From contig OX637401.1 of the NCBI GenBank assembly GCA_951799425.1, forward strand, positions 17,323,501 through 17,387,500: a DNA stretch of 64,000 nucleotides. The letters are read 5' to 3'. This document shows positions 46,235 to 57,208 of the stretch, one piece after another. This DNA comes from Ilex aquifolium. Lineage: Eukaryota; Streptophyta; Magnoliopsida; Aquifoliales; Aquifoliaceae. The notes beneath the pieces are model-generated. The model was not told where the DNA came from. It was given only the letters and a program-made list of their open reading frames with translations, and did no database searches. The position numbers and the translations under genes were made by a program. The stretch's first letter is position 1, and every line of letters begins with the position of its first letter.

Positions 46235-49200
46235 TTGACCGAACATGCAAGTGCCATAATACAACATAAGACCCTTCCAAAATTCAAGGACCTAGGGTGT
46301 CCAACTATATCTTGTGTCATAAGGAACTTCAAGATAGAGCAGTCCATGCTTGATCTTAGAGCCAGTGTCAATTTACTCCCCTACATTGTCTACCAACAAT
46401 TAGGGTTAGGCGAACTCAAGCCTACGAGCATTATTCTACAGTTGACAGACAGTTCGATCAAAGTCCCTTGGAAAATAGTTGAGGATGTACTTTTCCAACT
46501 GATAATTTTTATTTCCCTATTGACTTCATCGTATTATACACCCATTTGGTTGCACATGCAGGGAGTCAAATTCCTGACATTCTCAGTTGACCATTACTTG
46601 CTACTTCTAATGCTCTAATCAATTGCATGAATAGGGTTATGAAATTATCATTCAGGAATATGACCATTTAGCTTAATATTTTCAACATAGCTAAGCAACC
46701 TGGTGAGGAAGAAAATGTGAGAGAGGTCTAGTGAACCTCTGGCACAAAATCATCTTGATAATGCATTCCTAGAGGAGTCCGTGGGCACATTTTTGAGTGA
46801 GTCCGTGTTTTTTGATGGTGAGACTAGTTTTTTTAGGAGAACTCCTTATTAGAGGATGATTGTCTAGCTGCTTCTGCTATTGGGCCATGGGTGCCCAAGT
46901 TTGAGGAACTAGTTGCTAGTGGCGTGAAACAACTTTCTTCTTCTGAAAAACCACCAAAACCTAAACTGAAACCCCTCCCATCCACTTTGAAGTATGCATT
47001 CCTTGGGGAGGCTGAGTCATATCCGGTACTCATCTCTTCTATCCTCACAATGGACCAGGAGTCTAAACTGATAGAAGTACTTAGGTAACATTGTAGTGCT
47101 ATAGGGAGGACCATCACTGACCTAAAAGGTATAAGTCCTATTGTCTGTAGTCATACTATATACCTTGAAGAGGATTCAAAGCCCTCTCATCAGATGCAGT
47201 GACAGTTGAACCCTCACATGAAGAAGGTTATACAGGTTGAGGTGTTAAAATTGCTAGATGTGGGAATCATCTTCCCCATCTCAGATAGTAAATGTGTAAG
47301 TCTAACCCAAGTAGTACTGAAAAAATAAGTAGTTAGACTAGTAAAAAACTAGGATAATGAGTTAGTGCCTACCCGAGTTGTCACGGGATGACGCATGTGT
47401 GTTGACTATCAGAAACTCAATCTTTTTACTAGGAAAGACCACTTCCCTCTCTCACTCCTTGATCAAGTCTTAGAGAGGATAATTTGTCATACTTTTTTAT
47501 TGTTTCCTAGACTGGTACTCGGGATAAAATCAGATTGAAATAGCACTTGACAACCAGGAGAAAATGACATTCACTTGTCCTTTTGGCACTTTTGCCTATA
47601 GGAGGATATCGTTTGGTTTGTGTATTGTTCCTGCGACCTTTCAACGAAGTATACTTAGCCTTTTTAGTGACATGGTAGAAAGATGTTTATAAGTTTTTCA
47701 TGAATGACTTCTCTGTCTATGGTGATACTTATCACTTGTTTTTCAAAATTTTGAAAAGTGTTCTTGTCAAATGTGAAGAAACTAACCTTGTACTAAATTG
47801 GGAAAAGTGTCATTTGATGGTAACACAAGGTATAGTTTTAGGTCATATTGTTTCATCTGAAGGCATAAGGTTGACAAAACAAAAGTGATTGAATTGGCAA
47901 TTTACATGCTCCAAAAAGGGTAAAAGATGTGAGATCATTTTTAGGGCATGCAGATTTAATAGAAGATTCATAATGAACTTTAGTGTGGTATCTAGACCTT
48001 TGTGTCATCTCCTAAGTCAGGATGTTTCGTTTGTGTGGGATGATGCGTGCCAAAAAGCTTTCAAGAAGCTTAAAGGCATGCTGATTTCTACCCTTATTAT
48101 GCAGGAACCCGACTGGTCCCTACCTTTTGAATTAATGTGTGATGGCAGTGATTATGCCGTCGAAGTAATGTTAGGACAAATAAAATAGAAAAAACCATAT
48201 GTCATTTGCTACGCAAGTAAAACTCTTAATGATGCTAAAATGAATTACTCAACTATTGAAAAATATTTAGTTGTTGTGGTGTTTGCTTTGGATAAATTTC
48301 GATCTTATTTGGTAGGCTCCTCAGTTGTGGTTTTCACTAATCATGCAGCATTGAAATATTTATTGATCAAAAAGGATGTGAAGCTAAGATTGTTGTGATG
48401 GATACTCTTACTACAAGAATTTGACTTGCTTATCAAAGACAAAAAAAGAGTGAAAAACGTAGTGGCTGATCATCTCTCAAGGTTAACATATGATTTTCCA
48501 AAGGATAGAGTGCCTATCAATGAAAGTTTTCATGATGAACAGTTGTTAGCAGTTTTTGAGGTGCCATGGTATGCTAACATCGCTAATTATTTAGCTAAAG
48601 ATACTTTTTCTTCTTCTTTCAATTTTTTGGATAGAAAAATATTTTTAGTTGAGGTACGCAGTTTCTTCGGGATGACCCTTATCTTTGTAGATACTGTCAA
48701 GACCAGATCATTAGGAGGTGTGTCCCTAACCATGAAATCCACAGTGTTAAAAAATTTGTCATACTGAAGCATGTGGAGACCACTTTTCATAAAAAAAAAA
48801 ATCACCGTAAAGTTTATGTAGTTTGAATTTTATTGGCAAACACTGTTCAAGGATACCCATGTTTTTTGTCTTTCATGTGATCATTGTCAATGGTTGGGGG
48901 CGTATCTCATGAAGGAACATGATGCCCTTAAATATGATTTTAGTTATTAGTATTTTTGACTGTTGGGGCATCGAATTCATAGGACCCTTTCCTCAATCAT
49001 TTGGCTACGAATATATTCTAGTTGTCATTGATTATGTCTCTAAATGGGTCGAAGCTATTCCTTGCCCAACCAATGATCATCGTATAGTGATCAAGTTTTT
49101 TTAAAAAAATATATTATTTCACGGTTTGGGATACCTCGAGCCATTATTAGTGATGGAGGGGCTTATTTTTGTAATAAATTTTTTGAACTTTTGATGCACA

Positions 49201-49872
49201 AATATTATATTACTCATAAAGTGGGTACCTCCTACCATCCACAAACAAGTGGGTAGGCCGAATTATCTAATGAGGAGATAAAATAGAATTTAGAAAAAAA
49301 TGGTGAACCTAGATCACAAATATTGATCTTTAAGATTGACTGATGCTTTGTGGTCTTATCGCGCTACTTTCAAAATAATTCTTGGAATGTCTCATAATAG
49401 GTTAATTTATGGAAAAACCTTACCACTTACCCGTGGAACTTGAACATAGAGCATACTGGACAATTAAGAGTATGAATTTTGACATAGATAAAACAGGGAC
49501 ATCTACGAGGCTTCAAATCAATGAATTGGAAGAACTTAGGAATGATTCTTATAAGAATGATAAGATTTCCAAATCTAGAATGAAAGTTTTCCATGATAGG
49601 AACATTGTGAGAAAAACCTTTGAACCGTCACAGAAGGTTTTGTTTTATAATTCTTGCCTCCACCTTTTTCCTAGTAAGTTGTAATCAAGGTGGTCTGACT
49701 CATTTGTGGTAAAAGAGGTTTTTTTTCTCATGGGGTTGTTGATATAGAAAATTCAAAAAATAGTAATATTTTTAAAGTGAATGAACAAAGGTTGAAGCCA
49801 CTTTTAGAAAGGATAGTGGATGAGGAGGAGTCCATCGGATTGATGGCTCCACAATATGAATCTGATAAATGA
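46235..49872 (+). pseudogene. Element B pol (protease, RT, RNase H, integrase), stop-ridden
   Basis: The protease core reads SMLDLRASVNLLPYIVYQQL, with Arg in place of the Gly of DLG. RT has SDSKCVSLTQVVLKK, the stop-containing segment near 47390, YSGxNQIEIAL and FMNDFSVYGDTY near 47698, so the first catalytic Asp is Asn. RNase H (CDGSDYAVEVML) and integrase ([23 protein letters not shown]-stop-AELSNEEIK) are readable in several frames. Stops at 47200, 48396 and 49254 replace Arg, Arg and Gln of element C. The end is near the TGA 49870. Confidence 0.85.
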
Positions 49873-50082
49873 CTGTGACTGTTCCTGTACTGTATAATAA
49901 TTTTCTTTTATTAGTTTCTTTTAATTGTTTGTTTCACATAATTTGTTGTTATGTCAAGTGTTTAATTGTTCAGATTTGGTAAAAAAAAAATAGCGGATAT
50001 AGTATGCTTTTTTCTTCCCTGCCTGAATTTTCTTTTATGATATATTATTGTGTTTTTATTCATTGATGACAATGCATAATTT

Positions 50083-50100
50083 AGGTTGTTGGTGGGATAA
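50083..50100 (+). other. Degenerate internal polypurine tract of element B
   Basis: AGGTTGTTGGTGGGATAA follows GACAATGCATAATTT, as the tract of element A follows GAGGATAATTCATGAATC. It is the equivalent of the internal tracts of A and C, decayed by substitutions. Confidence 0.5.
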
Positions 50101-50280
50101 TTGTTATGCAATCTTAATTATCTGAGTCTGATTTTTTTAGATAAATTTAAATATCCATTTAGGATAATTTTTGTTATTATTTGGGCTAGTTTAATTTTTA
50201 TTTTTATTATTTTTGGGTCAATACTTCGATGTCTAGTGTTAGGAGATCTAGTGACTTAGGACTATTTGAACAGCCCCCAA

Positions 50281-50627
50281 CCGTTCGAACGCAAGATTTC
50301 AAGATCAAGTCACTGTTCGGACGATGTGCCTGAGTTTGAACGCACCTAGGAAACTCAAAAGTCAAAGATTAGTGGAAAGTAGTGATGTTTCAGGAAAGAA
50401 TAAGATCTTATTTAGGGATCTAATATGGAGATTTAATGATGTGGTTTCAATTCAAATATTGAATTAGTTGTGAGTTCTAATGTTAGATAGAGTCAACAAC
50501 CAATCTAATGATTGTACATCATTAGATCCTTAGATTAGGTCCACAAATTAAGTTCAAATAATATTTCCCTTCAGGAAAAGATGGATTTTAAAAGCTTCGT
50601 TCGAGCGGCCCCCAATCGTTGGAACCG
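50281..50627 (+). promoter_or_regulatory. Palindromic boxes upstream of the element B 3' ORF
   Basis: Boxes of the type CCGTTCGAACG occur at 50281-50291 (perfect CGTTCGAACG), 50312-50322 (CTGTTCGGACG), about 50333-50342 (GTTTGAACG) and, in a second cluster, 50598-50607 (CGTTCGAGCG) with AATCGTTGGAACCG at 50614-50627. The phrase GCCCCCAA follows or precedes boxes in both clusters. The second cluster ends 266 bp before the ORF ATG. Confidence 0.75.
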
Positions 50628-50638
50628 CCTCCTCACCC

Positions 50639-50645
50639 TATAAAA
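50639..50645 (+). promoter_or_regulatory. TATA box of the element B 3' ORF
   Basis: TATAAAA, in CACCCTATAAAATTTGG, lies 12 bp after the last palindromic box, with a pyrimidine-rich leader and CTCTCTCTC downstream and the ORF ATG at 50893. Layout as in element C. Confidence 0.6.
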
Positions 50646-50892
50646 TTTGGTCTTCTTCCCTAAGCCTCATGCACCTCTCTCTCTCTATAAAATCGAAACC
50701 CATCTCACCCCTCTCTCAAAAATCTTCAAAAACGTCATCAAATCTTCACCCAAATCTTCACCCAAATCAAGGTTTGGTCTTCTAAATGTAGGATTTGGCT
50801 TTCTCTTCTCCCTTTAGGGCTATTTTCTACATTTTTTACCCTCTTTTTTCAAGAAATCCATCATCTTCTTCAAGCTTTCGAGAAAGTCTTCA

Positions 50893-51978
50893 ATGGAACA
50901 CAAGAGATCTCGTGAGAGTACTAGTGCACCATAAACACCACCATCGCAACCAGGTGTGCTGATTGATGGTCAGGGTTTTCACCATGTGTTCGATGTGAAT
51001 CATTTTCCTTTTTTCAAGAAGAGTGAGAGATATACTCATTATTTTTATTCTCGTCCTATTGGGTTGGAGCGTAGTCAGCTTTTGGAGGAGTTTTTGGGGC
51101 ATGGAGTTGGCTAGATAACAAAGGATAATAGATGGGATGATATCTTGAAAAGATTGGGAAGGGGAGCTACTCCTTTGATCCGTGAGTTTTACTCCAATGC
51201 AGAACAGGTAGATTCAAAGATCTTTAGGACTGCGGTGAGAGGAGTTAGTTTTGTTGTCGATTCTCGGATGACCAAGCAAGAGGTTTTACCAATGCCACAG
51301 TTTACAATGGCCACGGTATATAGCATGCAGGAGGTGGCTAGAGAGCTTACCGGAGATCCCAACTTTGTTTGGCTTCAGAGAGATAGGAAGCTGAACCAAG
51401 GACATCTGATGGATAAGTACATGATCCTAAATTAGATCTCGGTGACTAGTTTGCTTCCACTAGCCTGGAAGAATCACATCTATCCGGATCGGACTAATTT
51501 ACTATACACTATTGGGGCTGGATGTACTATCTGTCTGTTCGCTATCATTCTCTCTGAGGGGTTGCGAGCTCTGAAGGACACCATCAAGAATGCCACCCTT
51601 CCTTTTGGGTATTTGCTGATCTCCATTTGTATGGATCGGGGCATTGGAGTGATGGATAACATGCTGAAGGAGAAGCGCCCCCGAGTGTTAAACAACACGA
51701 CTTTGGTTAAGAGTCGTGAAGCCACGGGGAGAGGCACAACTCCTCTGTCTGAAACAGACGAGATTGGTGAGGAGGAGGCAGATGAGGCTGCTGATCATAG
51801 TGCATGAGATAGAATGGGTCCATTGATGAGAGACCCTATTGACGAACGACCTGATAGAGATCTCTTGCTCTAGATTTTGGAGGAGTGGAGACAAATGAGG
51901 GGTACTCTGGCAGAGTATGGCGAGATCTTACGCCGCCTACAGCGTGGACCACGCGATGATGCTCATCCTCCTGTTTAG
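50893..51978 (+). pseudogene. Element B 3' ORF ('putative plant transposon protein' family), five nonsense codons
   Basis: One frame of 361 codons runs from ATG 50893 to TAG 51976 without any indel. It is interrupted by TAA 50932, TAG 51112, TAG 51433, TGA 51805 and TAG 51871. The core contains LIREFYSNAEQVDSKIF, TAVRGVSFVVDSRMT, ELTGDPNFVWLQRDR and LLPLAWKNHIYPDRTNLLYT, matching element C (LVREFYSNAVIVEKRHLR, FVRGAIFHVTPDAI). The tail has acidic EEEADEA and a coiled-coil-like MRGTLAEYGEILRRLQ. All five stops can arise from CAA, CAG or CGA by C to T. Confidence 0.85.
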
Positions 51979-52090
51979 ATGATTGATGTTCTATGTGTTT
52001 GCTATTCTTGTTATGTTTGGTTTAGTATCTAGTTTAGAATTTAGTAAAGTCAAATCTCATTCGTATCTAGTTGAGTCAGGGGTTGACTTA

Positions 52091-53029
52091 GGTGGTATTT
52101 GATAAAACTGAAAGTTGAAGTCTGAAAACTGAAAGCTGAATGCTGAATGCTGAATTTGTGGACTGTTTGGTATCCACTGAAATTTAAGTACTAAATTGAA
52201 CTAAACTGTTTGATAACTACACAAAGCTGACGTCTGAAAATAAATTAATTTTCAGTTTTACCCTTCCACTCTTTAATTTGAAAATATTTATAAAATATAT
52301 CATAACATAAATCATAATCACTATTATTATATTTTAGTCTATATTTAACAAATATTTGATCAAAATAAATAAATAAATAAGATTTGAATAACACAATAAG
52401 TGAATAATAACAAATTGAATAACACAATAAGTGAACAATAATACATGATAAAAAATAATAATAACTAATAACTAATCAAATAATATTGAAAAAATACAAT
52501 AAATTAGATTTCATTAACAATATGGGTGTGCGGCGTGAATGTATATGTGTGTGTGTGTGTGTGTGCAGTCCACGTGTGTAACTATGTGTGTGTGCAGTGC
52601 ATATGTCTATGTGCAACTGTGTCTGCGCAGTGTGTGCATTTGTGTGTGTAGTTGTGTGTGTGTAATTATAATTTTGTATGTATATTTTTGTTGTAGAAGA
52701 CAAGGGAAAGAAAAAAAAAAAAAAAAAGAGATCGACAAGGAAAATAGATAGGTTATGAGTTTTGGAGAGAAGACTAATTAGAGTTTTAATAGGATTGTAA
52801 AATATTTCAGGGTATAATTGTTATATTGTAAATATTATTAAAGATGATTTTGCTGATCGTTTTCAGCTTTCAGAATTAAGTAAAGGGTCTCCTACTTAAT
52901 ATTGTAGCCTATTTTTAAGGAACACTTAACGTGTTAAGAGAGTTTAAATTTTGGTTATCAAACGGACTTAATTAATAAGTGCTGAATACATTCATTTTAA
53001 GTGCTGAATTTGGGTTAACAAACACGCCC
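52091..53029. mobile_element. PIF/Harbinger-like non-autonomous element, copy 2 (939 bp)
   Basis: Target duplication TTA on both sides (52088-52090 and 53030-53032). The termini are GGTGGTATTTGATAA on the left and, inverted, GGGCGTGTTTGTTAA on the right. The TTA duplication and GGGNGTGTTTG-type ends fit PIF/Harbinger derivatives. The interior is AT-rich with a GT/TG microsatellite (about 52533-52670) and an A-run, without transposase. It sits in the 3' region of element B. Confidence 0.85.
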
Positions 53030-53032
53030 TTA

Positions 53033-53480
53033 GTTAGTCTACTTTTATTTTTCGTTAGAATCTGTGATGAAAACCTATTTTGACTAATCTATATATTATG
53101 GTTTCATTGTAAAACTTGGTATTTTAATTTGCTGATTGTGCATATGATGAAACTAAGGATTGGGTAAAGGGTATTTTGATGAAAATATGAACCTGTTTAT
53201 GTTTTAGTCTGTTATAGAATTTTTTATTATACTTGAATACTATAAAAGTCATTCCCAATTGATACTTAAAATACCAGAGCATGCATGACCTTGCTTGAAA
53301 CTTGATACGAATAGTGGAGAATAATAAGATGTCCCTTGTGAGTTTAGAGCTATTCATTCTTGGAGTGATATGTACATTTACTCAATGAAAATAATTTCAT
53401 TCAGCTCTAATTTTTGAATAGTTTTACTATTCTTGTTTTGATCAATGTTGATATTATAAATGGTTGCTTGATTCAGAATT
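53033..53480 (+). other. 3' noncoding module of element B
   Basis: Contains GATACGAATAGTGGAGAATAA (near 53306) and ACATTTACTCAATGAAAA (near 53372), which match phrases between pol and the 3' ORF of element A (27578-27660). The homologous module is therefore after the ORF in B and before it in A. Confidence 0.6.
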
Positions 53481-53674
53481 ATTTGTGACGAGTCCAAATT
53501 CAACTGGGCTAAGCCCAATGAAGATAAGTCGAGAAAGGCCCGAATACCAATGGGCCCTGGGATTAATCCAAGTCTCCAAAACCTATCAAGCCGGGTCACC
53601 CATCTAAGGAGAACGGAGAAGAGGCGAAAGAGTTGAGGGACAGTCGAAGCCCTATGGGCGCCGACTATGGGCGC
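53481..53674. other. Fragment between elements B and C
   Basis: About 190 bp, richer in GC, with GGGCTAAGCCCAATG and CGGGTCACCC. It ends at the outer end of the element C LTR. It may be a fragment of another LTR. The 5 bp before the LTR are GCGCT; the other target-site copy would be off-window. Confidence 0.35.
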
Positions 53675-55075
53675 TGATTCGCACTTTTTAGTGTGTCTGA
53701 ATTATATTATTATATTACACCCAAGTATAAGTGGTCAAATTGTAGTTTTCTCGGTTTTTAAGTCCAAGTATCGATCCCACAGAGAGTTTTAGTAATTAAA
53801 GGTTAAAGATAAAATAAAAATAATAAAATAAAAAATAAAAATAAAGCAATAAAGAGGTTGTTTGGGGTAGTTTGATGTTTGATAGCTTGTGGTGTAAGCT
53901 TAGTCTGTTCGAGTAACTTAACTTAATTAAAAGACGGAAGTAAATTGCAACAATAATGAAATGCGTAAGTAAAGCAGATTAATGACAGAAATATAAAAGA
54001 TATCCTTCAGTTCAAGGATCCCATATGCGTTATATTGGTCGTATTATGGAATTGCTACCTCACAACAATTAACTTCCATTTCACTGGAAAGCTAACCGGC
54101 AGGTCTGATGTATACAAATCATAACACAGCTGCTTCTTAAGCTACACTGGTGGTAATATATATATAGCACAGCTGCTTCTTAGGCTACACTGGGCATAGA
54201 TGTTCCAATTGACTAATTCAAGTAAAATCCGCAGGTGGTACGGACTATCTTCCGGTGACTTGTCAGGTCAACCGGTGGTAGTCAATCAATCATAATACAG
54301 CTGCTTCTTAGGCTAATCGTATTTAGATATGTCACCCCAGAAAGTGAAGGCACTTAAACGGCATACTTGAATTATTTAATAGGTAATCTTATAATATATA
54401 TATATTGACAGTAGAATTTCCTCAGCGTTCCAGTGTAGGACTTGCCATACTGATAGGATCACCGGGGTTATTCTAGCAGGCAATATTATTATATATAATA
54501 ATACCAGGCGTCAGTGGAACTTCCTCAGCATTCCGGTGGAGGATTAACCATACCGGTAGGAACGCCGGGGTCATTCTAGCTGGCCCGTCTCATATATATA
54601 ATAAACATAGAAATAAAACATCAGCAATTCCATAAACAGACTGATATTATACATATGTTCTCCTCGAACCGGAGGATATACGGAACTACTCACGCTCCAT
54701 TGCTATAGACAAGCAAGGAGTGCTAGCAGTTGTCATTACAACAGAAAGTAAAGTGCGGAGTTTAAATGTCTTTCGCAGGGAACGATTGAAACACAACCAC
54801 TCTTATGATCAATTAAGATAAAAAAGTGGCAGCAGTTCAACTATCCGAATGGAAAGATACAATAAAAATAGAACAGTACAGGACGTAGGACTGAAATATA
54901 ACACGGACCGGAGCGTGCTTTCTCTTTTCTTTTCTCTCTTTTCTTTCTCTCTTTTTCTTTCTTCTGACTTGCTTGGACAAGCTTCAGAACTCTCAGAATC
55001 CTCTCGTATATCTCTTAGTTCCTCTCCCTGAGTCCTCCCTCTGGTCCGGCCTTCTGAAGCTGAAGTGGAGAAGGG

Positions 55076-55083
55076 TATTTATA
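55076..55083 (-). promoter_or_regulatory. TATA box of the element C LTR
   Basis: Minus sense TATAAATA in GCCTATAAATACCC, 51 bp downstream of the palindrome module. This is the likely core promoter for the genomic transcript. Confidence 0.75.
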
Positions 55084-55134
55084 GGCGTGGGAAGAGACAT
55101 GGGCAAGTGGGCAACTTGACTTCTGACAATGGTG

Positions 55135-55170
55135 ACCGTCCGGACGGCAGTCCCACCGTCTGGACGGTGG
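55135..55170. promoter_or_regulatory. Palindrome module of element C, LTR copy
   Basis: Two adjacent palindromes on the plus strand, ACCGTCCGGACGG and CCACCGTCTGGACGGTGG, separated by CAGTC. The 36-bp module is the exact reverse complement of 58592-58627. It lies about 267 bp inside the LTR. Confidence 0.9.
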
Positions 55171-55437
55171 TGCTTTGCTGGAAAATCCACTTGCATGCAT
55201 GTTGACTCTTCTCGTTGGTTAATTACACTTTGGCCTTTATTCTTTGCATTTCTCTGACATTGCTCCCTTGGTCTTGTTGTTAATTCAGCATTTGTCCTGC
55301 AACTTTTAGATAAAATGTTACAATTAGTATTATTCCCGCACAAACCTTAATTCACTCTAAGTACTAATTTTTAGTGTGTTTATTATACTAATTCGAGTTT
55401 TTTGATTTTTTAATTTACATACTAATTAGGTTAATCA

Positions 55438-55450
55438 CACCCCCTAACTT
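55438..55450 (-). other. Polypurine tract before the element C 3' LTR
   Basis: Minus sense AAGTTAGGGGGTG, preceded by ACTAGGGACTAGTAAAGTCT, the same arrangement as in element A. Confidence 0.8.
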
Positions 55451-57208
55451 AGACTTTACTAGTCCCTAGTAAAATTAAAAGAAAATATAATAAAAATAGA
55501 GGTAAAATCATTTTCGTAGATTTTTTTACGATTGCATTTAGCATATGCAATAAGCCTTTAAACCCCTAGGTGATTCCTAGTGGACGAGTTGTGTCTCGTG
55601 AAGGTTTTCAGTGAAGCTACCTACAAACTTCAGTAATTAGGAATGCATATTTCATATTTTTCACATGTATGATTAGAATGATATTTCTTCTGTCTTGCTA
55701 GAATACTTCCTTTTCTGATCACCTTGAAAACATCATATGTTGGGTGTAGTATTATCTATATATATTTTTATGAAAACCTGTGTGTGTGTGTAGTGATGTT
55801 TTTATTTTCAGAAATCACTTGAAAAATATTACCCTCTTTCATGGTAGTCTTGATGTCAATCCTTCCCTGGAATATACTCAGTAAGAATAGCACACAAGTT
55901 ATAGTGACTGTTCTCATAATTTTACATGTGATTGGAATATTGATAACAAAACAAATTATTGCACATGTAATAAAAAAGGAGCGGTTTATTTTGAATAGAC
56001 TGGAAATTGACATAATCTCATGAAAGAATATTAACACTGTATTAAATATATTATTAACATTTTCCTTTTTAGATTGCTAAAATGAATGCAAATATATGAT
56101 TTCTGGAATCAAAAAGGACTTTATTAAGGTTGTAACGTGGTCAGGGGTCGGGGTGTAAGAACTGACGTCGGTGGGATTCAAATGCTATCGTTTAACATTG
56201 TGGCATACCTCAATTTAGTTTTCTTATGACTTTGCAGGTTATTTTTTTATTTTTCTCATTTTTCACTTTCTTGGCTATTTTCTTTCTTTTTGTTTTCTTT
56301 TCTAGACTTTTCTTTCGAGCCGGGATTTTCTTTTTTCCCTTTTCTTTGCTTTTTTTGCTTTTTCCTGCTTTTCTGTATCCTGCTGCTTAAATCGAGGGTG
56401 CAAGAAAATTAGATAGCAAGGGTAGGTGTATTATATTTTTATGTGGCTCGGGTGTTTCTTAGGGTTTAAGAAAAGACTATTATTTTCTTTCAGGCTCAAT
56501 CACGGCTGACTAGGGATAATTTTGTAAAAGAAATGGGTTAGGCTCAAGATTAATGAAACAGGGCCTAAGATCATTTTCCAGAAATCCTATATTTGTATTC
56601 TTTCTAGATAAATAATTAAGGGCAATGTACATAATATATTTTAATACGTGCTAATCAAAGCAAATAAATGAGATCATTCAAAGAAAAGTTACCGTTGAAT
56701 CGAAGATTCGTAGTTGAGTAGATGTAGCATTTCTCTCCAAGAAAGAATGGCTCTAATTCTGCATTTGGTTTTTACATCTCCACTATATATAGAAAGAGTA
56801 TAATATTTTGCATGGTTTTCAAAAATAAAAACATCTATTTGTGCTTCTAAGGTTAAGTTCGAATAAAAATATTGAGATAACGTACAGCTAAAATATGAAA
56901 GTCTCATGAGATCAGATTGAGAGTATTTTTTCAAGGCATTAGAATATAATTCTAATCTAACTATGAATTGTATGAATATGCTTCCTAATTTAGCAATGTA
57001 TGCTCTCATTTTAACAAAGACAATTTAAACATACTTAAATTTAAAACATACTAGTTCAAACATATATAAGTAAAACTTAACTAAGTTCAAATCACACAAG
57101 CATAAAACGTAAAACATAACTTCAAGTTTTAAGTGCAGAAATTGAAAGTGAATAAATTAAAAAGGGTGAGTGAAAGAAAGCAAAGTTTTAAGTAGAATCC
57201 CCTGGTCT
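55451..57208 (-). other. 3' noncoding region of element C
   Basis: About 1.76 kb between the 3' ORF and the polypurine tract. Minus sense shows CCCTAGTCAGCCGTGATTGA near 56515-56490, matching a phrase in the element A spacer, and a pyrimidine-rich tract. A 106-codon minus frame (56689-57009, MRAYIAKLGSIFIQFIVRLE...) is not recognised and may be chance. Confidence 0.6.

Larger units (their letters stand above)
42070..53480 (+). mobile_element. Athila-type Ty3/gypsy element B, decayed
   Basis: Order: U5 part of the 5' LTR (to about 42855), PBS of tRNA-Asp type, gag (interrupted by a solo copia LTR), protease, RT, RNase H, integrase, internal polypurine tract, palindromes with TATA, 3' ORF, PIF/Harbinger-like insert, and a 3' noncoding module. 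No 3' LTR is present before unrelated sequence at about 53490. Its ORFs are destroyed mainly by in-frame stops, not by indels. RT has FMND in place of FMDD. Confidence 0.88.
53675..55437 (-). repeat. 3' LTR of element C (1763 bp)
   Basis: Minus sense starts TGATTAACCTAATTAG after the polypurine tract and ends CGAATCA, giving TGATT...AATCA termini. It holds the palindrome module (55135-55170), a TATA box (55076-55083), three copies of ACAGCTGCTTCTTA (about 54126, 54169 and 54297), a duplicated unit of about 95 bp near 54410-54600 (CCTCAGC(G/A)TTCC), and the U5 phrase TGTGGGATCGATACTTGGAC near its end. Confidence 0.82.

Noticed and set aside
55768-56037. Hydrophobic overlapping frames on both strands in the element C 3' noncoding region
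   Set aside because: Both are AT-driven, overlap each other and fall in the region homologous to noncoding spacer in A.
56689-57009. 106-codon minus ORF after the element C 3' ORF
   Set aside because: No recognisable domain, AT-rich, and no counterpart in A or B. It may be chance, so it is noted but not called as a gene.
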